Below the pieces are notes generated by a model. It saw nothing but the letters and a program-made list of their open reading frames with translations, made no database searches and was not told where the DNA came from. The translations under genes were made by a program, and so were the position numbers. A stretch of DNA of 64,000 bases, taken from assembly GCA_965261925.1 (NCBI GenBank), contig OZ253486.1, forward strand, positions 3,596,001 to 3,660,000, read 5' to 3'. The stretch is from Bin87 sp965261925 (GTDB taxonomy: Bacteria > Chloroflexota > Dehalococcoidia > Lucifugimonadales > UBA3495). Positions 1-8,364 of this stretch are shown here, piece after piece (positions within the stretch are counted from its first letter, which is position 1; each line of letters starts with the position of its first letter).

Positions 1-1271
1 TGCGATATGCCGTGGGTGACGGCCGGATTGATCGTCAGCTTGGCCAGGTAGCGCAGCACGCGGAAGTTATCGTGGTCCGGCGAGTCCTCGGGCAGCTTGC
101 CCTTGAACTGCCGCATCTTGTCCGCGGTCTGGAACAGGCGGGTGAAGTTCTCGCCCACCCGGCCCATCGCCTGCGAGTCCGAGGCGTACATGCTGATGAC
201 GCCCAGATCGTGCAGCACGTCCTCCGCCGCCATCGTCTCCGGCCGGATGCGGCTCTCAGCGAAGGCCACGTCCTCGGGCACCCGGGGGCTGAGATGGTGG
301 CACACCATCAGCATGTCCATGTGCTCAGTGAGGGTGTTCACGGTGTACGGCCGCGTGGGGTTGGTGGACGAGGGCAGCACGTTCAACTCCGAAGCGATGC
401 GGATGATGTCGGGCGCGTGCCCGCCGCCGGCGCCCTCGGTATGGTACGTGTGGATCGCCCGCCCGCCGATGGCCGCGATGGTGTCCTCGACAAATCCCGC
501 CTCGTTCAGCGTGTCAGTATGGATCGCCACCGGCACATCGAACCGGTCGGCCACGCCCAGACAGCAGTCGATGGCCGCCGGCGTGGTGCCCCAGTCCTCG
601 TGCAGCTTGAGCCCGCTGGCGCCGGCACGTATCTGCTCCTCCAGAGGGGCCGGATCGCTGGCGTTGCCCTTGCCCAGCAGCCCCCAATTGACGGGCAGCG
701 GCTCGGCGGCCTCCAGCATCCGCGCGATGTTCCACGGGCCCGGCGTGCAGGTGGTGGCGTTGGTGCCGTCGGCCGGCCCGGTGCCGCCGCCGATCATCGT
801 GGTGATGCCGTTGGACAGCGCGTGGTGCACCTGCTGCGGCGCGATCATGTGGATGTGCGAGTCCACGCCGCCGGGGGTGGCGATGAGGTGCTCGCCGGCG
901 ATGACCTCGGTGCCCGGCCCTACCACCATTTCCGGATGCACGCCATCCATCACGCCCGGATTGCCGGATTTGCCCACCGCGACGATGCGCCCGTGGCGCA
1001 CCCCGATGTCCGCCTTAACGATGCCCAGGATCGGGTCCATGATGATGGCGTTGGTGATGACCAGGTCCAGCGCGCCGTTGCGGTTGGTTACGTCCGACGC
1101 CTGCCCCATACCGTCCCGGGCCGACTTGCCCCCGCCGAACACCAGCTCGTCGCCGTGGGTGAGCAGATCCTGCTCGACCTGGCAGACCAGGGCTGTATCG
1201 GCCAGTCGGAACCGGTCTCCCACCGTCGGGCCGTACAGGTCCACGTATTGTCGGCGACTGATTCGGGCCAT
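1..1271 (-). CDS. ureC: Urease subunit alpha, C-terminus beyond window
   Basis: This is the catalytic nickel subunit of urease, which hydrolyses urea to ammonia and carbamate in the cytoplasm. The frame reads MARISRRQYVDLYGPTVGDR from an ATG at 1271 and stays open to base 1, giving about 423 of the usual roughly 570 residues. Visible family motifs are the nickel-binding HIH of VDSHIHMIAPQQ, the carbamylated lysine of GLKLHEDWG, the histidines of HTYHTEGAGGGH and the active-site flap VCHHLSPR. The start lies 4 bases after the ureB stop, so it is translated with ureB. The visible part has no lesion, unlike its operon neighbours ureB and urtA. Confidence 0.97.
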   Translation of the reverse strand, partial: MARISRRQYVDLYGPTVGDRFRLADTALVCQVEQDLLTHGDELVFGGGKSARDGMGQASDVTNRNGALDLVITNAIIMDPILGIVKADIGVRHGRIVAVGKSGNPGVMDGVHPEMVVGPGTEVIAGEHLIATPGGVDSHIHMIAPQQVHHALSNGITTMIGGGTGPADGTNATTCTPGPWNIARMLEAAEPLPVNWGLLGKGNASDPAPLEEQIRAGASGLKLHEDWGTTPAAIDCCLGVADRFDVPVAIHTDTLNEAGFVEDTIAAIGGRAIHTYHTEGAGGGHAPDIIRIASELNVLPSSTNPTRPYTVNTLTEHMDMLMVCHHLSPRVPEDVAFAESRIRPETMAAEDVLHDLGVISMYASDSQAMGRVGENFTRLFQTADKMRQFKGKLPEDSPDHDNFRVLRYLAKLTINPAVTHGIS

Positions 1272-1624
1272 ATCTTTATGCCTCGTTGGTTTCCGTTGGT
1301 TTCGGCGTCTGATCCAGGAATCCCCGCCTGGCGATTGCTTCCCGGGCTTGGGCGCGGACGACGGGAGAGTCCAGGCTGCCGTCGGTCAGGCCGTTGAGCC
1401 CGCGCACCCGCCGCGCGCCGCCGATGGTCACCAGCGTCACGTCCTTCCGGTCACCCGGCTCGAAACGCACGGCGGTGCCGGCCGGCACGTCCAGGCGCAT
1501 CCCGAAGGCCGCCTCCCGGTCGAAGCGCAGCGCCCGGTTCACCTCGAAGAAGTGAAAATGGGAGCCCACCTGGATGGCCCGGTCACCGGTGTTCCAGACC
1601 GACAACGTGCGCGTCGGCCGGCCC

Positions 1625-2857
1625 CAGGGCAATCGCGTCTTATCCGAGGAGGACTTTGCGCAGGTAGTCCTCGTCCCATCCGGCGTTGAGCCGCTTGCCC
1701 TGAATGCCTACTTTCAAGGTGCTTTCGTTTTTCAACCGGTTGTGCCCAATCTGCCGCAGCGTGGCCAGGTTCTGCGGTCCATGGTCCTTGCGCACTCGGC
1801 ACTGGTCTTCCCGAAAGGTCACGTCCAAGGTCCAGTGCAGCGAGTTTTCGATGCTCCAGTGGCTTCTGATGGCAGCCAGGAGTTGTTCTGCTGAGGCTGG
1901 CAGGCTGCTGATGTAGTAGCGGGGCTGACTTATGCCACCCGCTCCAGTTTGACGATGGCCCACCACCCTGACGGCCGCCTTCAGTTGGGACCATTGCCCC
2001 TGGGGGTCCAGATAATCCAGGCAGTCCGTCGCCGTGATGGTCCAGCATTCCCGCCGTTCCACCCGTCCGTGTCCCTTGTCCACGGTCCGTGCATAATCGT
2101 AAGGCACCCCGTCAAAACCCCAGGCCTCGGCTCCCTGGAACAGGTCTCGGATGCCCTCATGCAACCGGCCCTGGTTCTCCTTCACCGCCAGCACGTAGTC
2201 GGCCCCGCCCGCTATGATCTGCTGGGCGATCTCCCGCTGGCAGCCCATGGCATCGATGGTCACGATGCAGCCATTCAAGTCCAGCATCTCCAGCAGTTGT
2301 GGAATGGCGGTGATCTCATTGGACTTCTCCTCAGTCTTGACCTGGCCCAGGGTCAGGTTATTCTGCGTGGCCCAGGCGCTGACCAGGTGTATGGCCCCCT
2401 TGTTCCCCGCCGGATCATAGGACCGTCGGGCCGTCTTGCCGTCAATGGCCACCACCTCACCCGGCAGCAACTCGGCGATGGCCTGGGTCCAGGATACGAA
2501 GCTATTCTGCAACTGCACTGGGTCCAGGCGGGCGAACACATCGCCAAAGGTGTCGTGGGATGGGATACCGTGGGGCAATTCCAGGAAGGTCTGAAACCAG
2601 GCCAGCTTGCTCTTGCCGAAGAGTTCTATGTGGACCCAGGAATCGGCGCCGCAGATGGTGGCACAAATGGCAATGGCAATGATGTCCACCAGCTTATGGC
2701 GTCGGGTGCGTTCCACCCGTGGGTCGTCCAGGTCAGCGAAATGATCGAGAATAGTTGTTTTGGGTGGTTCTGCCATGCCTCACTGCCTCCATTTGGTTCA
2801 ACGGATCATGGCACGTTAGCACATTTCTAAAAATACTATTAAGACGCGATTGCCCTG
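1625..2857 (-). mobile_element. ISAs1-family insertion sequence inside ureB
   Basis: The element is 1,233 bp. Its ends are perfect 18-bp inverted repeats beginning CAGGGCAATCGCGTCTTA (1625-1642 and 2840-2857). It is flanked by identical 10-bp direct repeats CGGCCGGCCC at 1615-1624 and 2858-2867, which fits the 8-10 bp duplications known for this family. The single transposase gene is intact. Intact ends and identical duplications point to a recent insertion. Confidence 0.95.
1640..2776 (-). CDS. ISAs1-family DDE transposase
   Basis: This is a full-length 378-residue transposase. The N-terminal 50 residues (DHFADLDDPRVERTRRHKL followed by DIIAIAICATICGAD) are the classic ISAs1 signature. The acidic triad is visible at D112 (VAIDGKTARRS), D175 (VTIDAMGCQ) and the glutamate of HWSIENSLHW near residue 305. 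The stop lies inside the left terminal repeat. Transcription runs in the same direction as the urease operon, so readthrough in either direction is possible. Confidence 0.95.
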   Translation of the reverse strand: MAEPPKTTILDHFADLDDPRVERTRRHKLVDIIAIAICATICGADSWVHIELFGKSKLAWFQTFLELPHGIPSHDTFGDVFARLDPVQLQNSFVSWTQAIAELLPGEVVAIDGKTARRSYDPAGNKGAIHLVSAWATQNNLTLGQVKTEEKSNEITAIPQLLEMLDLNGCIVTIDAMGCQREIAQQIIAGGADYVLAVKENQGRLHEGIRDLFQGAEAWGFDGVPYDYARTVDKGHGRVERRECWTITATDCLDYLDPQGQWSQLKAAVRVVGHRQTGAGGISQPRYYISSLPASAEQLLAAIRSHWSIENSLHWTLDVTFREDQCRVRKDHGPQNLATLRQIGHNRLKNESTLKVGIQGKRLNAGWDEDYLRKVLLG

Positions 2858-2940
2858 CGGCCGGCCCGCGTTGATCTCAACCGGCTCGTCCGCGATGATA
2901 TAGTGTTCGCTCGGGTTGCTCATGCCTGTCCTGGTTGCAT

Positions 2941-3243
2941 CTACACGATGGGGTCGTGTACGGACACCAGCTTGGTGCCGTCGGGGAAGGTGGCTTCCAC
3001 CTGTACCAGGTCAACCAGTTCCGGCACCCCTTCCATCACTTCCTCCCGGCGCAGGACCTGGCGGCCCAGTTCCATCACCTCGGCGACGGTCCTGCCGTCC
3101 CGCGCTCCCTCCAGGATCGACTCGGTGATCAGGGCCACCGATTCGGGAACGTTGAGCTTCAGCCCGCGACCCTGGCGTTTTCGGGCCAGGTCGGCGGCGA
3201 CGTAGATCAGCAGCTTCTCCGATTCGCGCGGGGTCAGCATCAT
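2941..3243 (-). CDS. ureA: Urease subunit gamma
   Basis: The product is 100 residues, the exact family length, starting MMLTPRESEKLLIYVAADLA and ending VEATFPDGTKLVSVHDPIV. These are hallmark UreA ends. It forms the structural trimer with UreB and UreC. It lies 18 bases downstream of glnA and 17 bases upstream of the ureB start on the same strand, so it is part of the operon. It looks intact, although ureB downstream is broken. Confidence 0.97.
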   Translation of the reverse strand: MMLTPRESEKLLIYVAADLARKRQGRGLKLNVPESVALITESILEGARDGRTVAEVMELGRQVLRREEVMEGVPELVDLVQVEATFPDGTKLVSVHDPIV

Positions 3244-3261
3244 AACGGGTTGCCTCCGGCC

Positions 3262-4599
3262 TTACAGCGTGGAGAGGTAGCGGGAGACCTCGTAGTCGGT
3301 GACCTCCGACCGGTATTCGTCCCACTCCAGCTTCTTGTTCTCGATCAGGCTGTTGAACACGTGGTCGCCGAGAGCCTCGTAGAGCAGTTCGCTGGTCTCG
3401 GCCAGGTTGATGGCCTCCCCCAGGCTGGACGGCAGGGTGCGGATCCCCAGGGACTGCCGGCGCTGGGGCGACATCTCCTGCACGTTGCCCACCACGGGAG
3501 CCGGAACCTGGTACTGCTCCTCGATGCCCTTGAGCCCCGCGGCCAGCATGGCGCTGAACGCCAGGTAGGGGTTGCACGCCGGGTCGGGAGACCGGTACTC
3601 GATGCGGATGGACGCTTCCTCCCCGCGCTCGTAGCTGGGTACGCGAATCAGGTCGGAACGGTTCACGTGGGTCCAGGAGACGTACACCGGCGCCTCGTAA
3701 CCCGGGATGAGCCGCTTGTACGAGTTCACCCACTGGTTGGTCACCAGGGTTATCTCCGGCGCGTGGGCGATCAGTCCCGCGATGAACTGCTTGCCCAGCA
3801 TCGACAGGTACTGCTCGTCGTCCGCGTCATAGAATCGGTTGGCCTCGCCGGCGAAGAGGGACTGGTGTAGATGCAGACCCGAGCCATTGACGCGCGAAAT
3901 CGGTTTCGGCATGAACGTGGCGTACACGTTCTGCAGCTGTGCCAGCTCCTTGATCACCAGCTTGGCCGTCATCAGGTTGTCGGCCATGGTGAGGGCGTCG
4001 GTGTACTCCAGGTCAATCTCGTGCTGACTGGGCGCGCCCTCGTGGTGGGAGTACTTCACCGGTATGCCCATCTCCGCGAGGTTGAGCACGGTCTCCCGCC
4101 GCAGGTCGGAGGCGGGGTAGCTGGAAAGCTGGTCAAAGTACCCGTCGTGGTCCAGCAGCTCCGGAGCGCTGGCGTTCTTCAGGTAGAAGAATTCCAGCTC
4201 GGCCCCGACGTTATAGGTGAACCCCATCTCCGCCGCCCTGTCCAGGTTCCGCCTCAGGACCTGGCGCGGGTCGCCGGGGAAGGTCTGGCCCCGGGGCTGC
4301 CTGATGTCGCAGAACATCCGGGCCACGGCGTTCTGGCGCGGACGCCAGGGCAGCAGCGTGAAGGTGGCCGGATCGGGATAGGCCCGCATGTCGCTCTCGT
4401 GGTGCCGGGCAAATCCGTCAATGGCCGAGCCGTCGAACCCCACGCCCCGGTCCAGCGCGTCCTCCAGGTCGTCGGCGGTGATCGCGAAGCCCTTGAGCTT
4501 GCCCAGGATGTCGGTGAACCACAGGCGAATGAACTTCACGTCGTGTTCCCGCGCGGTCCGCAGTACAAAGTCCCGTGCGGCGGTTGTGTCAGCTGTCAT
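3262..4599 (-). CDS. glnA: Type I glutamine synthetase within the urea operon
   Basis: This 445-residue enzyme condenses glutamate with ammonia using ATP. Family motifs include LKGFAI and GVGFDGSAI near the N-terminus, the metal-binding GAELEFFYL, the ammonia/ATP-site NGSGLHLHQSL and RIEYRSPDPACNPYLAF. The C-terminus lacks the tyrosine motif (NLYDLP type) that is adenylylated in the GlnA type I-beta group, so direct adenylylation control is unlikely; this is inference. The start is supported by GAGG about 9 bases upstream of the ATG. Its place between urtB and ureA suggests that it captures ammonia released by urease. Confidence 0.95.
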   Translation of the reverse strand: MTADTTAARDFVLRTAREHDVKFIRLWFTDILGKLKGFAITADDLEDALDRGVGFDGSAIDGFARHHESDMRAYPDPATFTLLPWRPRQNAVARMFCDIRQPRGQTFPGDPRQVLRRNLDRAAEMGFTYNVGAELEFFYLKNASAPELLDHDGYFDQLSSYPASDLRRETVLNLAEMGIPVKYSHHEGAPSQHEIDLEYTDALTMADNLMTAKLVIKELAQLQNVYATFMPKPISRVNGSGLHLHQSLFAGEANRFYDADDEQYLSMLGKQFIAGLIAHAPEITLVTNQWVNSYKRLIPGYEAPVYVSWTHVNRSDLIRVPSYERGEEASIRIEYRSPDPACNPYLAFSAMLAAGLKGIEEQYQVPAPVVGNVQEMSPQRRQSLGIRTLPSSLGEAINLAETSELLYEALGDHVFNSLIENKKLEWDEYRSEVTDYEVSRYLSTL

Positions 4600-4633
4600 G
4601 GTTATTCCTCACCTTCGCGTTTTGCGCCGGGAC

Positions 4634-5371
4634 CTATACCGCCACGTACTCCCGGACCAGGTTCTGGTCCAGGTCCCTGGCGGCGCCTTCCAGGACTATG
4701 GCTCCCTTTTCCATCACGTAGCAATAATCGGCGATGCCCAGCGCGAAATCCAGGAACTGCTCCACCAGCAGGATGGTGGTCTCCTGCTGCTCCCGCAATC
4801 GGTGCAGCAGCTCCTCGATCTCCTGGACTATTGACGGCTGAATCCCTTCGGTGGGCTCATCCAACAGCAGCAGGAATGGCTCACGGACCAGGGCCCGGGC
4901 CAGGGCCAGGATGAAGACGCGCTTCACGGGGAACACGAGGTCTCCGGTGACCGTGAGCGCGCTGCCCAGCCACGGCGGGGCTACCACCTGAACGTTGGGC
5001 GCGCCGAAAATCGTTCGCGCCAGCTGCTGCAGGAACAGGCCGACACCCCACGTCGCCAGCAGCGTGTCCAGGGGGCGGCGGTAAAGGAAACGGATCAGCG
5101 CGTTCTCCACCACGTACCCCGCCGCTCCCGCAACCACGAAGGAAACGGGAATGGCGATCAGGAACGTGATCCCAGATTGCGTATCACCGGTGAAGCTGAG
5201 AGCCGCCTGCTGCAACGCGTACGTGGTGTACGCCCCGATCATGATGAACTCGCCGTGCGCCAGGTTGATGACGTTCATCAACCCGAAGGACAGCGCCAGT
5301 CCCAGCGCGATCAGCAGCAGGATTGAGCTCAGGCTGAGCCCGTTGAACAGTTGTAGAGCCCAAACTTCCAT
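4634..5371 (-). pseudogene. In-frame chimera of UrtB N-terminus and UrtE C-terminus
   Basis: The 245-residue reading frame begins as the urea ABC-transporter permease UrtB. It has an N-terminal membrane segment, GLMNVINLAHGEFIMIGAYT and GVGLFLQQLARTIFGAPN. At about residue 153 it changes into the C-terminal part of the ATPase UrtE (ALARALVREP, LLLLDEPTEGIQPSI, TTILLVEQ). Walker B and the D-loop are present, while Walker A and the signature motif are absent. The second half of UrtB, all of UrtC and UrtD and the first half of UrtE are therefore missing, several kilobases if the ancestral order was urtABCDE. The junction falls in the stretch coding LALARAL, which both parents could have resembled, so short-homology deletion is likely. 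An assembly join cannot be excluded. Confidence 0.85.
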
Positions 5372-6082
5372 TTTGTGGCCGTCAAGGAGTTTGAGTTGGC
5401 GGGTGCGCGGATGACGCTCGGCCGTCGTAGCAGAACGTCACCCGCGACCACTGGTTCTCGGTATGAACCCATTCTCGGGACAAACCCACGTGAGGTTCGC
5501 CCCGAACGTTGGTCTTGCTTACTGGGCCAGGTCCCGGAGACCGGCGGCCCATTCGTAGGTGTCCAGGTAAGGGTCGGGCGCAACCGGCGAGCCGGAGTTC
5601 CAGATCTCGTCGATCTGTCCGTCGTCGCGCACCGTGCCGATGCGGACCGTCTTGGACACATGCTGGTTATCGTTGTGAATGGTCACCATCCCGCCGGGAG
5701 CGGCAAACTGGATGCCCTTGGCGGCTTCCTTGACCGCGGCCACCTCGGTGGTGCCCGCCTTTTCCACCGCGGCTTTCCACAGGTACACGCCGAAGTAGCC
5801 CGCCTCGATGGGGTCGTCGGTGACGCGGCTCTCGCCGTACTTGGTCTTGAACGCCGCCACGAATTTCTCGTTTTCGGGGGTCTGCGTGGTCTGGAAGTAG
5901 TTCCATGCCACCAGGTGCCCGGCTATGTTATCGGCGCCGATGCCGGTGATCTCTTCCTCGGCCACGCTCACCGAAACCGTCGGCAGATCCTCGGCTGTGA
6001 TGCCGGCGTCCTTGAGCTGCTTGAAGAAAGCAACGTTGGAGTCGCTGTCCCGCGTCAACTATTCTTGCCGAAAAAACGTCCA

Positions 6083-6865
6083 CTATTTTTGCCGGTTCAC
6101 CCCCTCGGCCTGGCCCCGTTGCTGGGCGGCATCAGTCCGGTAGCTGGGGACGTCAAACTCCAGGATCACGGAGTGGTGCACGACCCGGTCAATCGCCGCG
6201 GCGGTGGCCATGGGGTTGGCGAAGATGCGCTCCCACTCTGAGAAGACCAGGTTGGACGTGATGCCCAGCGACCTGCGTTCGTAGCGTTCCGCGATCAGGG
6301 TGAAGAGGACCTCGGACTCTTCGGCGCCCTGGGGCAGGTAGCCGAGATCGTCAAGGAGCAGGAAATCGAAGTTGTCCAGCTTGCGCAGCCGGCGGGGTAG
6401 GTCCAGGTCGCGCTTGGCGGCGAGTAGTTCCTGCACCAGGCGGTAGGCCGGTGCGAAGAGGACCGAGTGTCCGGCTTCGACCAGGCGGTGGCCCAGGGCG
6501 CAGAGCGCGTGGGTCTTGCCGGTGCCGGGCAGTCCGAAGGCCAGCACGTTGACGCCGTGTTCCACGAAACTGCCCTGGGCCAGATGGTCCAGTTGCTGCC
6601 GCAGGGCCAGGGGCATCCGGTGGTGCTCGAAGGTTTCCCAGGTCTTGCCCGAGGGGAGCCTGGACGACTGACGCAGCCGGTTGATGCGCCGGTGGCGGCG
6701 ATCGTCGGCTTCCTGTTCCAGGACCTCGAGGAAGATGGGTAGGGCGTCGCCATGTCCGGAGGCGGTGAAACGGTCCACCGACTGGGCGCCCATGGTGGGC
6801 AGCTTGAATTGGTGGCACAGCTGGCCGATGCGTTCCTGCATGACGCTGGTGTCGATTACCGTCAT
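6083..6865 (-). CDS. istB: IS21-family helper ATPase IstB
   Basis: This AAA+ ATPase of 260 residues assists the IS21 transposase. Walker A is GLPGTGKTHAL and Walker B is FLLLDDLGY. A longer upstream frame exists, but the start at 6865 (MTVIDTSVMQERIGQLCHQF) is preferred because it overlaps the istA stop by 4 bases (ATGA), the usual translational-coupling layout, and because it gives the family length. Confidence 0.95.
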   Translation of the reverse strand: MTVIDTSVMQERIGQLCHQFKLPTMGAQSVDRFTASGHGDALPIFLEVLEQEADDRRHRRINRLRQSSRLPSGKTWETFEHHRMPLALRQQLDHLAQGSFVEHGVNVLAFGLPGTGKTHALCALGHRLVEAGHSVLFAPAYRLVQELLAAKRDLDLPRRLRKLDNFDFLLLDDLGYLPQGAEESEVLFTLIAERYERRSLGITSNLVFSEWERIFANPMATAAAIDRVVHHSVILEFDVPSYRTDAAQQRGQAEGVNRQK

Positions 6866-8364
6866 CCGCACACCCCCACCGTGGCCAGGCTGACCGTGAG
6901 CAGGCGGTCGTAGATTTTCAGGTCCGGCTGGCCGGACAGGGTCAGCGCTGGGGCTTCGGGCACCTTGGGCTCGGCCAGGTCTCGCACCTCGGCGTAGTCG
7001 AAGGGCTGGCCCGCCTCCAGCAGCAGCGACAGCGCGCTGTCCACCGTGGCTTCCATGGTGGTGGCCGCCAGGTGCAGGATCCGCACGTACTCCACGTCGG
7101 CACGCTCCCCGCGCCATCCGTTGAGCGCATCGTAGGCCAGCCGAAAGTGCAAGGTGGGAAACAGCTGCTCCCGGAAGCGGTAACGGGCGAATGCTCCCGG
7201 CTTGCGCACCAGTGAGCCGATGACGTGGCGGTAATTGACGTTGGCTGCACCCTCGCCGCGCACCCGTTCCATGCGTTCCACCAGGTGGCCCTTGTAGTAG
7301 ACTTCCACCCAGTCGGCGTACAAACGGATCTGCACCTCCTTGCCGATGAGGCGGGAGGGTACGCTGTAGCTATGTCCCGCTACCTGGATGGTGCTCCACT
7401 TGCGCACCTTGGACTGGTAGTTGACGTATTCCGGCACGGGAGCTGGCGGTAGGGAGCCCAGGCAAAGCATCTCCTGCTCCAGCTTCCCCTCTACCAGACG
7501 ATTGCGTCTCTCCACCATCTCCCGTACGAAGTGAGCGTAGTCGTCGGCGGTGTGGAAATCGCGGCTGCCCCGCAGGATGAGGGCCTGGTCGATCGCGTCC
7601 TTGAGGCGGTAGTGGGCATGCTCGGCGACGCCGTTTTCATGGCTCTGGCCGCGATTGATGCGGGTGGAACGGAGACCGTAGTGGTCCAGCAGAGCGGAGT
7701 AATTGTCGTTTAGTGCACGGCCGCGGCTGCGTTTCACCTCGTGGGTGGCAGCCGAGGTATTGTCTGAGCGCACCACCTCTGGGACGCCGCCCAGGGTCCA
7801 GAGGGCATTCTGCAATCCCTGCTGCAACGCCAGGAAGGTCTCACCGGCGGCGACCTCGGCGTAGCGCCATCCAGAGTGGCTGAGGATCAACTGGAACAGC
7901 AGGTGCGGGTAGGACTCTCCGGCGATGGTCACCTTGAGTTCCCCGCAGTGGGTGAAGTCGAACTGGGCTTCCCGACCCGGCGGATGCTCCTGGGGGAAGT
8001 ACACCTCCCGCTCCGGCCCGTGCAGCGCCCGCCAGTCCTGTAACCGTCGTTGCAGCGTCCTGAGTTGGGAGGCGCTGAACCGACCGGGATGCTGCTCGGC
8101 CAACCAGTCAATAATTGTCGTTGCCCTCAGCCTGCCGGTCGGATCATTCCGTAGCAGCGGCTCGATCGCATCCTCCCACACCCCGTCGAAGGGATCGGGC
8201 CGAGTGCGCCACCAGTGCTCCGGTTTCGTCGCCGACGGCAATGGACCACTCTGCCACTTGCGCGCTGAACGCACGCTCATCCCAGCCTTGGCTGCTGCCG
8301 TTTCCTGTGTTTTGCCTTCCATACGTTTCTGCCTCAGTAGCCCTACTTGTCGGTCTGTAATCAA
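6862..8364 (-). CDS. istA: IS21-family transposase IstA
   Basis: This is a 500-residue transposase with an N-terminal helix-turn-helix (ETAAAKAGMSVRSARKWQSG) and an integrase-like catalytic core. The candidate DDE residues are in AQFDFTHCGEL, VVRSDNTSAA and HENGVAEHAHYR. Translation probably starts at TTG (8364), which gives MITDRQVGLLRQKRMEGKTQ and matches the family N-terminus. It ends within the istB start. Confidence 0.94.
   Translation of the reverse strand: MITDRQVGLLRQKRMEGKTQETAAAKAGMSVRSARKWQSGPLPSATKPEHWWRTRPDPFDGVWEDAIEPLLRNDPTGRLRATTIIDWLAEQHPGRFSASQLRTLQRRLQDWRALHGPEREVYFPQEHPPGREAQFDFTHCGELKVTIAGESYPHLLFQLILSHSGWRYAEVAAGETFLALQQGLQNALWTLGGVPEVVRSDNTSAATHEVKRSRGRALNDNYSALLDHYGLRSTRINRGQSHENGVAEHAHYRLKDAIDQALILRGSRDFHTADDYAHFVREMVERRNRLVEGKLEQEMLCLGSLPPAPVPEYVNYQSKVRKWSTIQVAGHSYSVPSRLIGKEVQIRLYADWVEVYYKGHLVERMERVRGEGAANVNYRHVIGSLVRKPGAFARYRFREQLFPTLHFRLAYDALNGWRGERADVEYVRILHLAATTMEATVDSALSLLLEAGQPFDYAEVRDLAEPKVPEAPALTLSGQPDLKIYDRLLTVSLATVGVCG

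Larger units (their letters stand above)
1276..2923 (-). pseudogene. ureB: Urease subunit beta, split by an ISAs1-type element
   Basis: The gene starts at an ATG at 2923 (MSNPSEHYIIADEPVEINAG) and resumes beyond the insertion as RPTRTLSVWNTGDRAIQVGS, ending at 1276. Joining the two pieces across the 10-bp duplicated target restores a continuous UreB of normal length, including the HFHFFEVN and GMRLDVPAGTAVRFEPG signatures of the urease beta subunit. An in-frame TTG inside the IS end (1632) could permit translation of a 118-residue fragment lacking the N-terminal strand, but there is no sign that this was selected. Known urease structures need the beta subunit in the trimer, so loss should abolish activity unless the element excises. 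Confidence 0.93.

Noticed and set aside
12..1689. Long plus-strand open frames opposite urease
   Set aside because: They are antisense shadows of ureC and ureB; the minus strand encodes clear urease motifs and the plus-strand translations match nothing.
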